In this document: piece by piece, positions 55,252-64,000 of the stretch
Position numbering within the stretch: position 1 is the stretch's first letter
How the letters are laid out: the number at the start of each line of letters is the position of its first letter
Source of the DNA: Serpula lacrymans var. lacrymans S7.9
Lineage: Eukaryota; Basidiomycota; Agaricomycetes; Boletales; Serpulaceae
Assembly (NCBI RefSeq): GCF_000218685.1
Contig: NW_006763308.1
Location: forward strand, 248,001-312,000
Direction: 5' to 3'
DNA length: 64,000 nucleotides
Program-made: the position numbers and the translations under genes
Notes under the pieces: model-generated
Told to the model about the DNA's origin: nothing
Databases searched by the model: none
Seen by the model: only the letters and a program-made list of their open reading frames with translations

Positions 55252-56260
55252 TCAATGTAAAGAAGAATGACCAGCCCATCTATTTTGCCCATTCCTCCAA
55301 TTATCCATCTCCTTGTCAGTTTGCAAGACAATTGAGCCCCTCTGCCCTCTGAAGTACAAGTTAAAATGAGTTATATCACATGAGCGAAAGAGCACAATAT
55401 CCCCCTCTCTCATCTGCAACACCAGGCCAGGCTCAACAAGGCAAAGCTCTCCCCCAGTGGTGTGACTAGACAAAAGAGTTTGTCCTTGGCATCCCTGTGA
55501 GCCTTGGTTGAAACATTGATATTGACCACAAGACCTAAGAATGGGCAGACAGCAGAGGTGTTGTTACCAGGGAGTAACTCAGCATGTTGTCTGAGTACCA
55601 AATATTCAGCAGGTAGATAAGTAGCAAGCTACATCAATGGTATCAGGAGATTATCCTGTAAATTAATCAGAAACAATGTCACTCACCATTTCATTTATCC
55701 ATTCAAAGAGATCAGCAAATACTGTTTAAGTCTCTGGTAAATATCAGCATGGTCTTGAATCTCCTTGGACGTATAGGGGATAAGCTGTAAATAATTTGTT
55801 CTGGAGGCATACTTTCTCCTCATTATCAAAGGGGGAATGTCATTGGGTGCGTCATTTCCCTTCATTGATTCAGCATAGTTTGTAAATGGAAAAAAAAAAA
55901 CTCACTTTTGTACAATGGCAGTTGTATCAAGAGAAATGTAGAGCTTCAAATGTGAAGCCTTCACCTTCAACAGCTGAGTCTATATGATGTAGAGACGTGG
56001 TGGAGCCTAGGCAGGACTGGAAGTTAGGCAGGAGGGTGGTGCAAATTGATTCTGGCATAGAGCTGTTTAAAAATAACATGAGCAAATCATTGCTGTTTTT
56101 CAACAGAAGAGGGATGGAGGGAACTATTGAGGATGGTATATACAAGTATGCTGAGGGGTCTGTACAAACACCCCCATCATAATGTTTTTGTATCTAAAAA
56201 CAAGTATTTAGCATTGATATTGCGTACACTACATACATGATAATGACATACCTTGGCTGT
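55252..56260 (-). pseudogene. TET/JBP-like 2-oxoglutarate/Fe(II) dioxygenase
   Basis: From the right: LHHIDSAVEGEGF, SMKGNDAPNDIPPLIMRRKY, YLQLIPYTSKEIQDHADIY and TVFADLFEWINEM. After an intron: YLVLRQHAELLPGNN and PFLGLVVNINVSTKAHRDAKDK. The HRD triplet is the Fe-binding HxD. After a frameshift come TGGELCLVEPGLVLQM, GDIVLFRSCDITHFNLY and RGQRGSIVLQTD, carrying the second Fe-binding His (ITHFN) and the Arg that binds 2-oxoglutarate. This is the pattern of the TET/JBP family expanded in agaricomycetes and linked with KDZ transposons, whose members can oxidise 5-methylcytosine. A small deletion near 55465 breaks the frame between LFCLV and TGGEL, and another frame change lies near 55725. It is therefore a pseudogene or has sequence errors. 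Confidence 0.65.
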
Positions 56261-56679
56261 CAGGTCCTCCACGTCTGTGACCTTGATGGCTCAACTTGCC
56301 CTTTCTCTTTCTGATTTGGTCCACTCATAGTTATCGCCAGGATCCTGCGGTGCAGAGTATTGGCAATTGCCTTCAGCCATATTCTGGAATGTTGTGCTAA
56401 CCACATACATTTCAATGAGGACAACTGGTGGTAATGATGGTGATGGTGGTTAAGAACAAGGCAGGATGTTGTCAAGATTGGATAAGGGAGTCAGGAAATG
56501 TACTGAAGATGTTGTACCTACACCTAAGATAGCCTGACCATGACAATGTATGGGTACATGAGCTATGTCTATAGTGTGCATACAGACTCCTCAACAATCT
56601 AGACGACAATCCAAGAGTTGGAAAGTACTCTAAAAAACCAAAAAAAAATCAGAAACTGTTAGAATCAAATGATTGTAAC

Positions 56680-58000
56680 GTACTTGAATCGGATAGCCTT
56701 AAAAAATTGATCAGAAGCCTCAAAATTTGTGTAATCAATATTGGCAGGAAGGCCATAATAACTGAGCACGCCAGGTGCAAACATGCAGTTCATGTTCAGT
56801 GGCAGGTTTTGGCATAAGCTATAAATAGTTGGGATGATTCTACTCATCACCAGCTGTCCACTAACAGTAGCTGCATAACATTGTTTAGTTAGCATACACA
56901 CAGTAAGAAGTAGTACACTTACATTCAACTGGCCACCTAAAGACATTGGCTATCTCCCATGGTGTCATTCCATCCATTTCACCAAGTTGAACCCGTAAGC
57001 TTATGCCTGCAACCAAAATAAGGGCATAAATAGATCCTACATAGATCTGTAAGTATGGTTTAATGCAGACAAAGGTAATCTTACCACCGGCTGCTATGGC
57101 TGCAAACTTGCAGCCCATAGCATGCTATTGCTCAAACTGTTTCTTAGATGAATTAGGCTGAGGGAGATCCCTCCAAAGGTTTGCCAGGGAGATACCTTGC
57201 TGAGAGCAAAGACTAGCATACAAGCATAAACATTAGAAAGAAATGATAATTATCTGTAACAATTTTCACTTACCTTTGGGACTTGGCAACAAGCTGAATG
57301 TAGCTGATCATCAGCAAAAAGTTGACATCTATATCTTTACTGGTCATGCACCAACAGCGCACCACAACAGAAGCCAAAGACTCATCCAGGTAGTCATTGG
57401 TGGACATAACAGAGGTCAACAGGGAGTTGACAGAGTGCGCCCACTCTCCTGAGTTGAACATTGAGGAGTCTTCATGTGCAGCCGCAAGCCGTGCTATAAA
57501 AGCATCGACAGCTGAGTTGATCCTAATAGCAGGGTCAATAACTGCTTGCCACAGAGATTGCTGGACAGCAATTCCACCCCTTGGACAAGGCCATTGACGT
57601 GCAGGAGCTGGAGCAGGGGCAGGAGCAGGTTGTTGACATGCAGGAGATGGAGATCGACAAGATTAACGTGCAAGAGTAGGAGTAGGAGCTGCAGCAGCAT
57701 ATGGGTGTTGACGTGGTTGGCGTCTTTGTGAGCGTATCACCGCCAGAGATTGTTGCAGAGATTGACTGGTCTGCAAGTTGGACTCGTCAACATGAGTTTG
57801 CTGTGGAGAAAAAATAGTCAGTAATATTGGCATTAGGAGGGGAGAGCCAACATACCTCTTCACCAAAGCAGGCTGGGGATGATGTTGTTAAATCTTGATG
57901 CATGGTGACAGAAGGTGGGCTGTCAGAGAGTGATGATAGAACCATTTAGGATGGAGCCACTTTGTCTAGCAGTGCAGAGAGGTCAGCAGGAGTGAGTGTG
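56680..58000 (-). CDS. Agaricomycete-expanded hypothetical gene beside the TET/JBP-like gene
   Basis: After a Pro/Ala-rich N-terminus (PTPTLAR; PAPAPAPARQWPCPRGG) follow AVQQSLWQAVIDPAIRINSA, SGEWAHSVNSLLTSVMS, NDYLDESLASVVVRCW and DVNFLLMISYIQLVAKSQR before a donor site. Later exons encode MGCKFAAIAAGG, SIYALILVAGISLRVQLGE, PWEIANVFRWP and LPANIDYTNFEASDQFF. The family is frequent in mushroom genomes next to KDZ-type transposons. I do not know its function. Hydrophobic SIYALILVAG and FLLMISYIQL helices suggest a buried core and not a membrane protein. A stop interrupts the Pro-rich part. Confidence 0.4.
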
Positions 58001-58223
58001 CTTAGGATACCCACCAGTTGGGCGTGAAAATGCATCAGCTCTGTTGGCAGTGGTTGCTGACCCAGTATCCAAGCAAGGATCTTGACCTATAGTGTTGGAA
58101 TAGTAAATCTATACATTTTCAGTATACTACAAAGACTGTGGGAAAATGTATGGCAGCCTGACCTTGGTTACACAACAACATGATAAGGTGTTGCAATGCT
58201 AATAACGTGAAATCAGCAATCTG

Positions 58224-58444
58224 CTGGACCATGCGAGAATGGACGGTCAGACTGTCTATTCTCACACGGTCCAGTATTGTACCAGCAAAGGTGAGATTGG
58301 ATGAGCTGTGCAAAAATGGACGGTCAGACTGTCTATTCTCGCACAGTCCAGTATTGTTGTTCCAGCAAAGATAAGATTAGATCACCCAATGAGCCGTGAG
58401 AGAATAGACAGTCTGACCGTCCATTCTCGCACGGCTCATTGGGT
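58224..58444. repeat. Cluster of three palindromic hairpins sharing one core
   Basis: Three palindromes lie at 58224-58274 (51 bp), about 58305-58347 (43 bp) and 58384-58444 (61 bp). All contain the core GGACGGTCAGACTGTC or its complement, the third in inverted orientation. The outer arms differ between copies yet still pair. As RNA each would fold into one long stem with a few mismatches and G-U pairs. They sit directly upstream of the Plavaka transposase fragment. Confidence 0.8.
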
Positions 58445-58464
58445 ATTCATTATTGCAATCATAT

Positions 58465-59357
58465 GTTTGAACGTTTCCACATAGACATGGCTAAGGATGC
58501 ATGGAGAGCATCAAATCATAGGAATGAGCGTCCACAAATGACCACCTGGCTATCAAGGCAAGAAAAAACTGTGTGGTTTGAATGCTGTTAATTGTCTTTA
58601 CAAAATAGACCAGTTCTATGTCAGCAAGATATTCTCCAGAATCCATCTGGCTTAGGTATTAACATAGCAAAAGTATCTCCTCTTCCACAACAACCCATTC
58701 AATCAATTCAACAAAACCACCAATGTCATGGCTTCATACGTGATATCAAGGAGTTTCTGAATTGCCTAATGCACGGTCAGCCAGGTTATATGTCCAGAAA
58801 TCAAGTCAATATTGCAAATCTCCCATTTGATTCACTTGACATATTCACTAGTTTCAAACTCACTCCAATTCACCTTGGAGATGATGCTAGTGCAAGTGTA
58901 AAGTATGAAGTCATCAAAGCAAAACCTAGGTCCAAAGGAATTGCTCCACAGTTTGATAATGTTGTTGTATTAGACTCATTAGAAGCAGAGTCAACAGGTG
59001 TTGCTGGTAATATTTTCCTCTAATTTCATGATCAGTTTCAAGTTGTGAATTAATATTTCATGACATATAGACATGTGTTGGAAGAGTTAAAGTAATATTC
59101 AAGCTCCCTGCCATTTTTCATGGTGGTTCTGTTTGTATACCAAAACATTGGCCCAAAATTCCATTGGCGTATATTGAATGGTACACCAAGTTGAAAGGTA
59201 GTGCAGATCCAGCACATATGATGTATGCAATTACAAAACCTGCACTTGGAGCTGATGGTACTCCACCAGCTTCTATAGTACCATTGAGCAGTATACGACA
59301 AGGCTGCCACTTGTTGCCTTTGTTTGGAAAAGATCAAGTGCCTGCTCGTGATCAATA
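58465..59357 (+). pseudogene. Plavaka-type transposase, C-terminal region
   Basis: The frame begins FERFHIDMAKDAWRASNHRN and QMTTWLSRQEKTVWFE, then (58592-59023) PFDSLDIFTSFKLTP, APQFDNVVVLD and ESTGVAG. After an intron the last exon reads GRVKVIFKLPAIF, IPLAYIEWYTKL, HMMYAITKPALGADG, ASIVPLSSIRQGCHLLPLFG and ends at 59357. These blocks match the C-terminal region of Plavaka transposases (AQMTxWL, LAYVEWF, I.LS.IRR.CHL.P.FG). A stop after WFECC and the missing catalytic part show it is a fragment. Confidence 0.7.
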
Positions 59358-59360
59358 ATG

Positions 59361-60361
59361 AAACTGGAGTACAAAACATGATAGGGGTTTCACAAACTAG
59401 ATTACATGGGTAAGAGGTTGGTCGTAGACTGGTATGTTGAGTTATGGCGCTGATGGAGGCTTGTCAGCAGCAGAATACGGCTGTAAAGTATAGTCACAGT
59501 AATAAACTTACATGTGTGATATGCTAGCGTGTGCTGCATGAGGAAATAGAACCTATTGTGATGTAGGTATATAGCCCATAAAGTGGGCGGTCAGATGTGG
59601 GATAACCTGTTGCTGATTTGACTCTATCTAAGAAGTTGTGCAATGATAACTGAATCAGCAATGATACAAACAAAATGATCATGGCCTACCTCAAAACCCT
59701 CAGATGCCCTATGAACCACAAACATGCAGTGTCAGGCAGCTGAGTGGAGGTCCAAATTGCTGTATGCTGATGAGTCAAGAGGGCCTTCACGAGTTCTGGA
59801 AATAAATCACCCAGTCTCTTTTCTTACAGTGATGTTTCAAATTCTTTTCCTCCATAGAAGCTATGCAAAACTCATTAGTTACATATATAATTTGAGGGTA
59901 TGTATATTTAAATGGCCGACCATTCCAATTGAATGTCATTTGTGAAATGCAACTCGGATGGCATGTAATAATATCTGAAGTAACAAGTCAGTAACCTGTA
60001 AACACAGAATGTGGTGGAAAACGCACCAGAATTGCCAATTTAAGAGCTCTATGGATATCCAGTAAAGCAGAACTCAAATACTTGAGGTGCCAGTGAATAT
60101 GTGAACCTGATACCGAAAGCCTCTAGCATAAAGCCACCATGCCCCCACAGCAAGTCAATAGAGTAAACAACAATTGCCTTATGTGGAATCCAAATTTGGT
60201 TCCATCCCACATGATTTTGATACCTTTTTAGTGTGTTTCTCCTGCTGAAGCTTTGCTATTGCAGTGTAGAATTCATATAATTGTAAAGTACATCTTCCTC
60301 CCAACCACATATTTCTAATGTCACAGAGATCCCCCAGGCTGATTCAGCATTAGAAGGTTTA
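59361..60361. other. No supported gene
   Basis: Short open frames only, for example 59724-59945 on the plus strand. I recognise neither coding motifs nor transposon ends. Confidence 0.4.
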
Positions 60362-60697
60362 TTATTTACTAGTTTGCTGGCTAGGTACAGAGGTAGGTAA
60401 CTCATTCAATTTTATTTCAAAAAATTTGACTTCAGCAAGTATTTGCTCAACTAAGTCAAATTCCTGCAAGATTATATCTTTCAAGTCTAGAAGTATTGGG
60501 ATCTCCACATGATTGAGTCCATTCATGTAGAACTTCAAGTCTCTCAATATCTACCTCCCCTCTCGGATATGGACCTCACACTCTTCCACAAACAATTCTG
60601 TTGTCACTTTATTGCCTGCGTGTCTTAAAGTGTCTGCAAAGCATTGCTCCCATACAGCTTTGGAGCCCCAGCTTATTTGCCAAGTAGTGACTGCCAT
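60362..60697 (-). CDS. Unrecognised ORF with one in-frame TAG
   Basis: From an ATG near 60697 the frame encodes MAVTTWQISWGSKAVWEQC and NKVTTELFVEECEVHI. After one TAG it continues with RDLKFYMNGLNHVEIPIL, DIILQEFDLVEQIL and a stop at 60362. It is mostly helical with regular Leu/Ile spacing, suggesting a coiled or helical bundle. I know no family for it. Confidence 0.3.
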
Positions 60698-61690
60698 GTG
60701 CGAGAGTTAGAGTGATGGGACGAACAGACTAGGAGTACTATGTTCTAGAGGGGTGGGAACTGGCGTAGGTGATGCAGGTGAGTGCTGTAATAATGTAGTT
60801 ATTTTTCTGTGCCTGCTGAACTCAGAAAAATCAATTGACCCAGAAACCCAGCTTCATAGGACCTGCTCATCTTTTGAATGCCCGCTTGCTAGATTGAGAG
60901 ATAGTCAGAGAGCCTTCCTCGGTATTGTTAAGAGTTGATAGGGCAAAGTATGTATGCTGCAGCACACTGACATGCCTTTTCATTTTGACACTCATGCACC
61001 CTAATAAATTTCTTAGCGCCTCAAGTGGAATGCCCATAATGCACGTTCAAATACTCACCCTGGAGTTGACAACCACCTTTGTGTAGCTCTTTTTTGCTGA
61101 ACGGGATTTCTGTGTTTGCCCATAGAAACATATGAATAGGTGAGTCAAACCCTCGTTTTGTATCAGAAAAATCAGATTATAATGACAGCTGGTATTGACA
61201 GATGACCCATGATATAATCTGAAACAACAATATCAAATATGATAGCAAATGATAGTGAACAATAGTGAATCATTTGCTATCATTCACTGTCACTCACTGT
61301 TTGCAGCAATACTATCACTGAGATGGTCTGAAAAAATAGAGTAAGTGATATCCAGGTCATTCAAACTGTATCTTAATTGATCTTGATTTTTTTGTTACAG
61401 TGACAGATTTTGCTAGAAAAGTCGTTGAAGAGAAGCAATGTCATGGTCAGCCACAATGCAAGACACAGAGTCATGCACATACTCTTGTTGGCCATTTATT
61501 TAATTTTACCAGCATATAACTTGTAAATATTAATGAGCACAATGCATCAATATTAAAAACCGGAACTTTATAATTTGAACACACAATTTCCAAGTTTCTG
61601 CTCAAAAAATATGTTGATTGTATGTTACTACTGATCTAGCATCACTCCTATCACTACAATACTACAACAAAACCTGATTGAACTCCTCCA
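60698..61690. other. No supported gene; contains an inverted repeat
   Basis: Only short frames. The 13-base inverted repeat at 61241-61281 is the single clear structure. Confidence 0.4.
61241..61281. repeat. Perfect 13-bp inverted repeat
   Basis: GATAGCAAATGAT (61241-61253) and ATCATTTGCTATC (61269-61281) are separated by 15 bases. No downstream T tract or element ends are linked to it. Confidence 0.6.
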
Positions 61691-62230
61691 TTAGGTCATC
61701 CACATTAGCCTAATACCTAGCAGTTGGCAATGTGGATCCCGAGGTCTTAGATGATGGCTTAGTGGGGAGTAGGTTGGATATGGAAGGAGGCACTGTAGGG
61801 CCAGCAAGTAATGGATTAGTGGTTGTATATGCTGTAACACAGTGACAAGACAAAGCAGGACAGGATTCTGTTGGGTGGTTATTATGATGCTGTTATTTAG
61901 AAGGGGGCAAGCTTGGCATAGGAGGTAGTGTAGCATCAGAGGCAAAGGGATATGCAGATGGGGGTGCTGCATCAGGTGAGTGGGTGGAAGGAAAATCAGA
62001 ATTGGCAGGGTAGATGGTATAAAGATTAAGAATAGCTGGTGGAAGGGAGTGGGAGACTTCAATCTGGCCAGATACATGGGAGCAGTTCAAGTTCATTGGA
62101 AGTGGTGATGGGGGTAGGCCATTAGCTAGTATAGCGCTATGGCTGCACCAACTCTGCACACTGCTGGAGTGCTTCCAAGAACCCTTGGATGGCGCCAATC
62201 TCTCCAGAATATCTCTGTACTCCTATTCAC
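61691..62230 (-). CDS. Unrecognised Pro/Ser-rich ORF
   Basis: One minus-strand frame reads RLAPSKGSWKHSSSVQSW and PPSPLPMNLNCSHVSGQIE, then a Pro-rich part (LPPAILNLYTIYP, PDAAPPSAYPFASDATLPPM) to a stop at 61893. Another frame continues with GPTVPPSISNLLPTKPSSK and ends VDDLMEEFNQ. This could be the low-complexity tail of a hypothetical gene with one frame change. No family recognised. Confidence 0.3.
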
Positions 62231-62564
62231 CTGCCTGTAATGAAGCTGAGTGAGGCTTGATTGGTTAAGAGAAATTCAATGTCATTAACGTGACATACAA
62301 AGAGGAGATCACTTACATTGTGAGTGTTGAGGCCAAGAAGAAGACACCAATGGTGTTTCGGGGGCAAAAACTATGGCGATCCAACAGAGAGCTTATGCTT
62401 TGTATACTTGCAAACTTGAGCATAACAGTGCTTGTTATCAGTGATGAAATGAAAGATGAGAGGCTGATCTAACCACTTACTGATTTACCACTCTTCAAAG
62501 CCTCAAAACCACACCAACCTGTTAAGTAAAAAGGTTTATCAGATCATCTCCTCCTGCAATAAGT

Positions 62565-64000
62565 ATGGCCACAGAACCAAATCAAGCTGAGAATCATTGG
62601 GCCCAAAGGCTCTTGCCAAAAGATCTGCCAAGCTCCCTAAGAGACACCAGGCATGACTGGAAGGTAAGTGTTGGAAGCCGCGTCCTAATTTCATGACTGC
62701 TGATATTACATAGCCATAACACCTAGTAAAAGATGTGCTCTTGAAGTGTTATAAGAAGTACCTGAAAACCGGGGCCACCATGATGATTGGGACACATTCA
62801 ATAACATGGACATGGACAATGTGTTGGATGGTTCTGTACCTGTAGAGATAAGCCATGCAGGAGGTGAATTCAAGGCCTTGACAAATGAGATTGCTGCAAA
62901 TCTATGGTAAGCATTAAACTCCTATTGAACAAATAACAAGTTCTAGTTTACCACATGTAGCCGACAACATGGTTCAAAACCAAGGCATGTTGATTATTGT
63001 ACACTCCGGGATAGGATTCTTTGTTGTGAGCAAGCATTCACGCACTAAATGCCAGCCCTGGTCAATGCATATATGGGATGGAGTTGGAAGCATGACCAGA
63101 GTAGCTTGCTAGATGCATCAAATAAAATGGGGGCTCCTGTTAATACAGGATCAATCAAAGTGAAGGTGGTGGATGTCTACAGTAAGTGCTGTGCCTGTAA
63201 TCACAATGTAACTACTGCAGTATCACTTGTCCTATTACAGATTTTTGATAGATGCTCACAACACACTTTTTACCGTCATCCCCACTGACATATTAATCAT
63301 CCGCACTGGTGAGGCAGGGTGTAATGCCTTGTTCACCTGTGTTGCCTAGTGTTGGCATATCTACTACGACCCTCAAGCTATATTGCATTCTTCACCTCTA
63401 TAATCCCCATATATTCATCCAGGTGTTTGCTAAGGGTTTATGTCACCTTCATGGCATAAGTCCATTTTTGTTCATCCTAGGTATTAATGGAACACTTAAT
63501 GTATATTCTGGTTATCTTTCAACATTACTTGGCTAAACAGTTATCAATTGCACATGATGTTTATTTACAGATTTGTGGCGAGGTCTCTATTATAGTGTAG
63601 ACTACCTTGCAGTGTTTTACCCCAGACTGACAGTTCCAACATGCGTGCCCCACATGCACATACATTCTTCAAGATGAGTAGACACTTTGGTTTAAAATGC
63701 TCTACATAATGGATGGGAATGATTTGTTAAAGCGGATAATCAGGTGCAGGCCGTCTGAATATGATGACTCACCTGGCCCATTATACAAATGTCCTTCCAG
63801 CCTCCAAATTGATGCGGATTGCTATCTATCTTGCAAATACATTGACAAATGGGCAGCAGGGAACATTGAGGAGTTATTCAAGGGGTCAGGTAGTGTTGTG
63901 AGTGTACTTTTTGTTTCTAGGAATAACATTGGCTTACCACACATCCAGGCTGAGTCAGAAGATAATCCCTGCGCAGGAAGATGGAATAACATGAAGGAGG
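62565..64000 (+). pseudogene. KDZ transposase, N-terminal half, runs off the window
   Basis: ATG at 62565 starts MATEPNQAENHWAQRLLPKD and DTRHDWK with a GTAAGT donor. Later exons and frames carry AGGEFKALTNEIAANLW, HVDYCTLRDRILCCEQAF, MPALVNAYMGWSWKHDQSS and IKVKVVDVYS before another donor. Then LRQGVMPCSPVLPSVGIST, LKLYCILHLYNPHIFIQVFA and HACPTCTYILQDE (a CxxC site) follow. The last blocks are MLYIMDGNDLLKRII and NPCAGRWNNM at the window edge. The PCxPxxPS and MDGNxxLKR...NPCxxRW blocks are hallmarks of KDZ transposases with an N-terminal cysteine cluster. Frame changes after 63240 indicate damage. Confidence 0.75.

Noticed and set aside
58224..58444. CRISPR array
   Set aside because: Only three units, one inverted, each palindromic with variable arms and no uniform spacers; the genome is eukaryotic.

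Overview
The window looks like a transposon-packed chromosome segment of an agaricomycete (mushroom-forming basidiomycete). Several protein families point that way together: KDZ (Kyakuja-Dileera-Zisupton) transposases with short introns, Plavaka-type transposase fragments, a TET/JBP-like 2-oxoglutarate dioxygenase, a DUF6532-type gene, chromodomain Ty3/gypsy elements, a DIRS-like element and a multi-intron fungal type I polyketide synthase. Family assignments come from motif recognition, not from a search. No species is claimed. There is one 448-base assembly gap (48820-49267). Layout: 1-2.14 kb is a decayed DIRS-like retroelement (RNase H, then tyrosine recombinase) split by a solo LTR. 3.8-7.5 kb holds a transposase-like gene abutting a gag fragment that is itself split by two solo LTRs and followed by its 5' LTR. 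8.45-19.65 kb is an 11.2-kb Ty3/gypsy element with 1.83-kb LTRs (family C), minus strand. 19.65-21.56 kb is the C-terminal half of a KDZ transposase, split by a solo LTR. 21.79-25.77 kb is an internally deleted Ty3/gypsy element (family A) with target-site duplication ATTTG. 26-29 kb has decayed agaricomycete-expanded genes and a 70-bp tandem repeat. 30.08-38.38 kb is one long, apparently intact polyketide synthase gene on the minus strand, the only clearly non-transposon gene. 40-45 kb is a pile of LTR fragments, including a 228-bp LTR-like insert that carries a tRNA-like sequence. 46.3-51.5 kb is a KDZ gene split by two solo LTRs. 51.5-53 kb is a truncated family A copy. 53.7-64 kb carries a DUF6532-like gene, a TET/JBP-like gene, an unrecognised expanded gene, Plavaka and KDZ pieces and a cluster of three palindromic hairpins. 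How the parts fit together: LTR family A occurs nine times. Six copies are solo LTRs with 5-bp duplications (five perfect, one with a mismatch), and removing them with one duplication copy restores the reading frames of a DIRS recombinase, a gag and two KDZ transposases, so the order of insertion can be read from sequence. Most in-frame stops inside otherwise open transposon frames are TGA where CGA (Arg) fits the family. One of these can be compared directly with a CGA-bearing copy in this window, which suggests deamination of methylated CpG. The polyketide synthase has KS-AT-DH-MT-ER(degenerate)-KR-ACP-TE order with catalytic residues in place, fitting a partially reducing, polyene-type product released by its own thioesterase. 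No tailoring gene is visible beside it.
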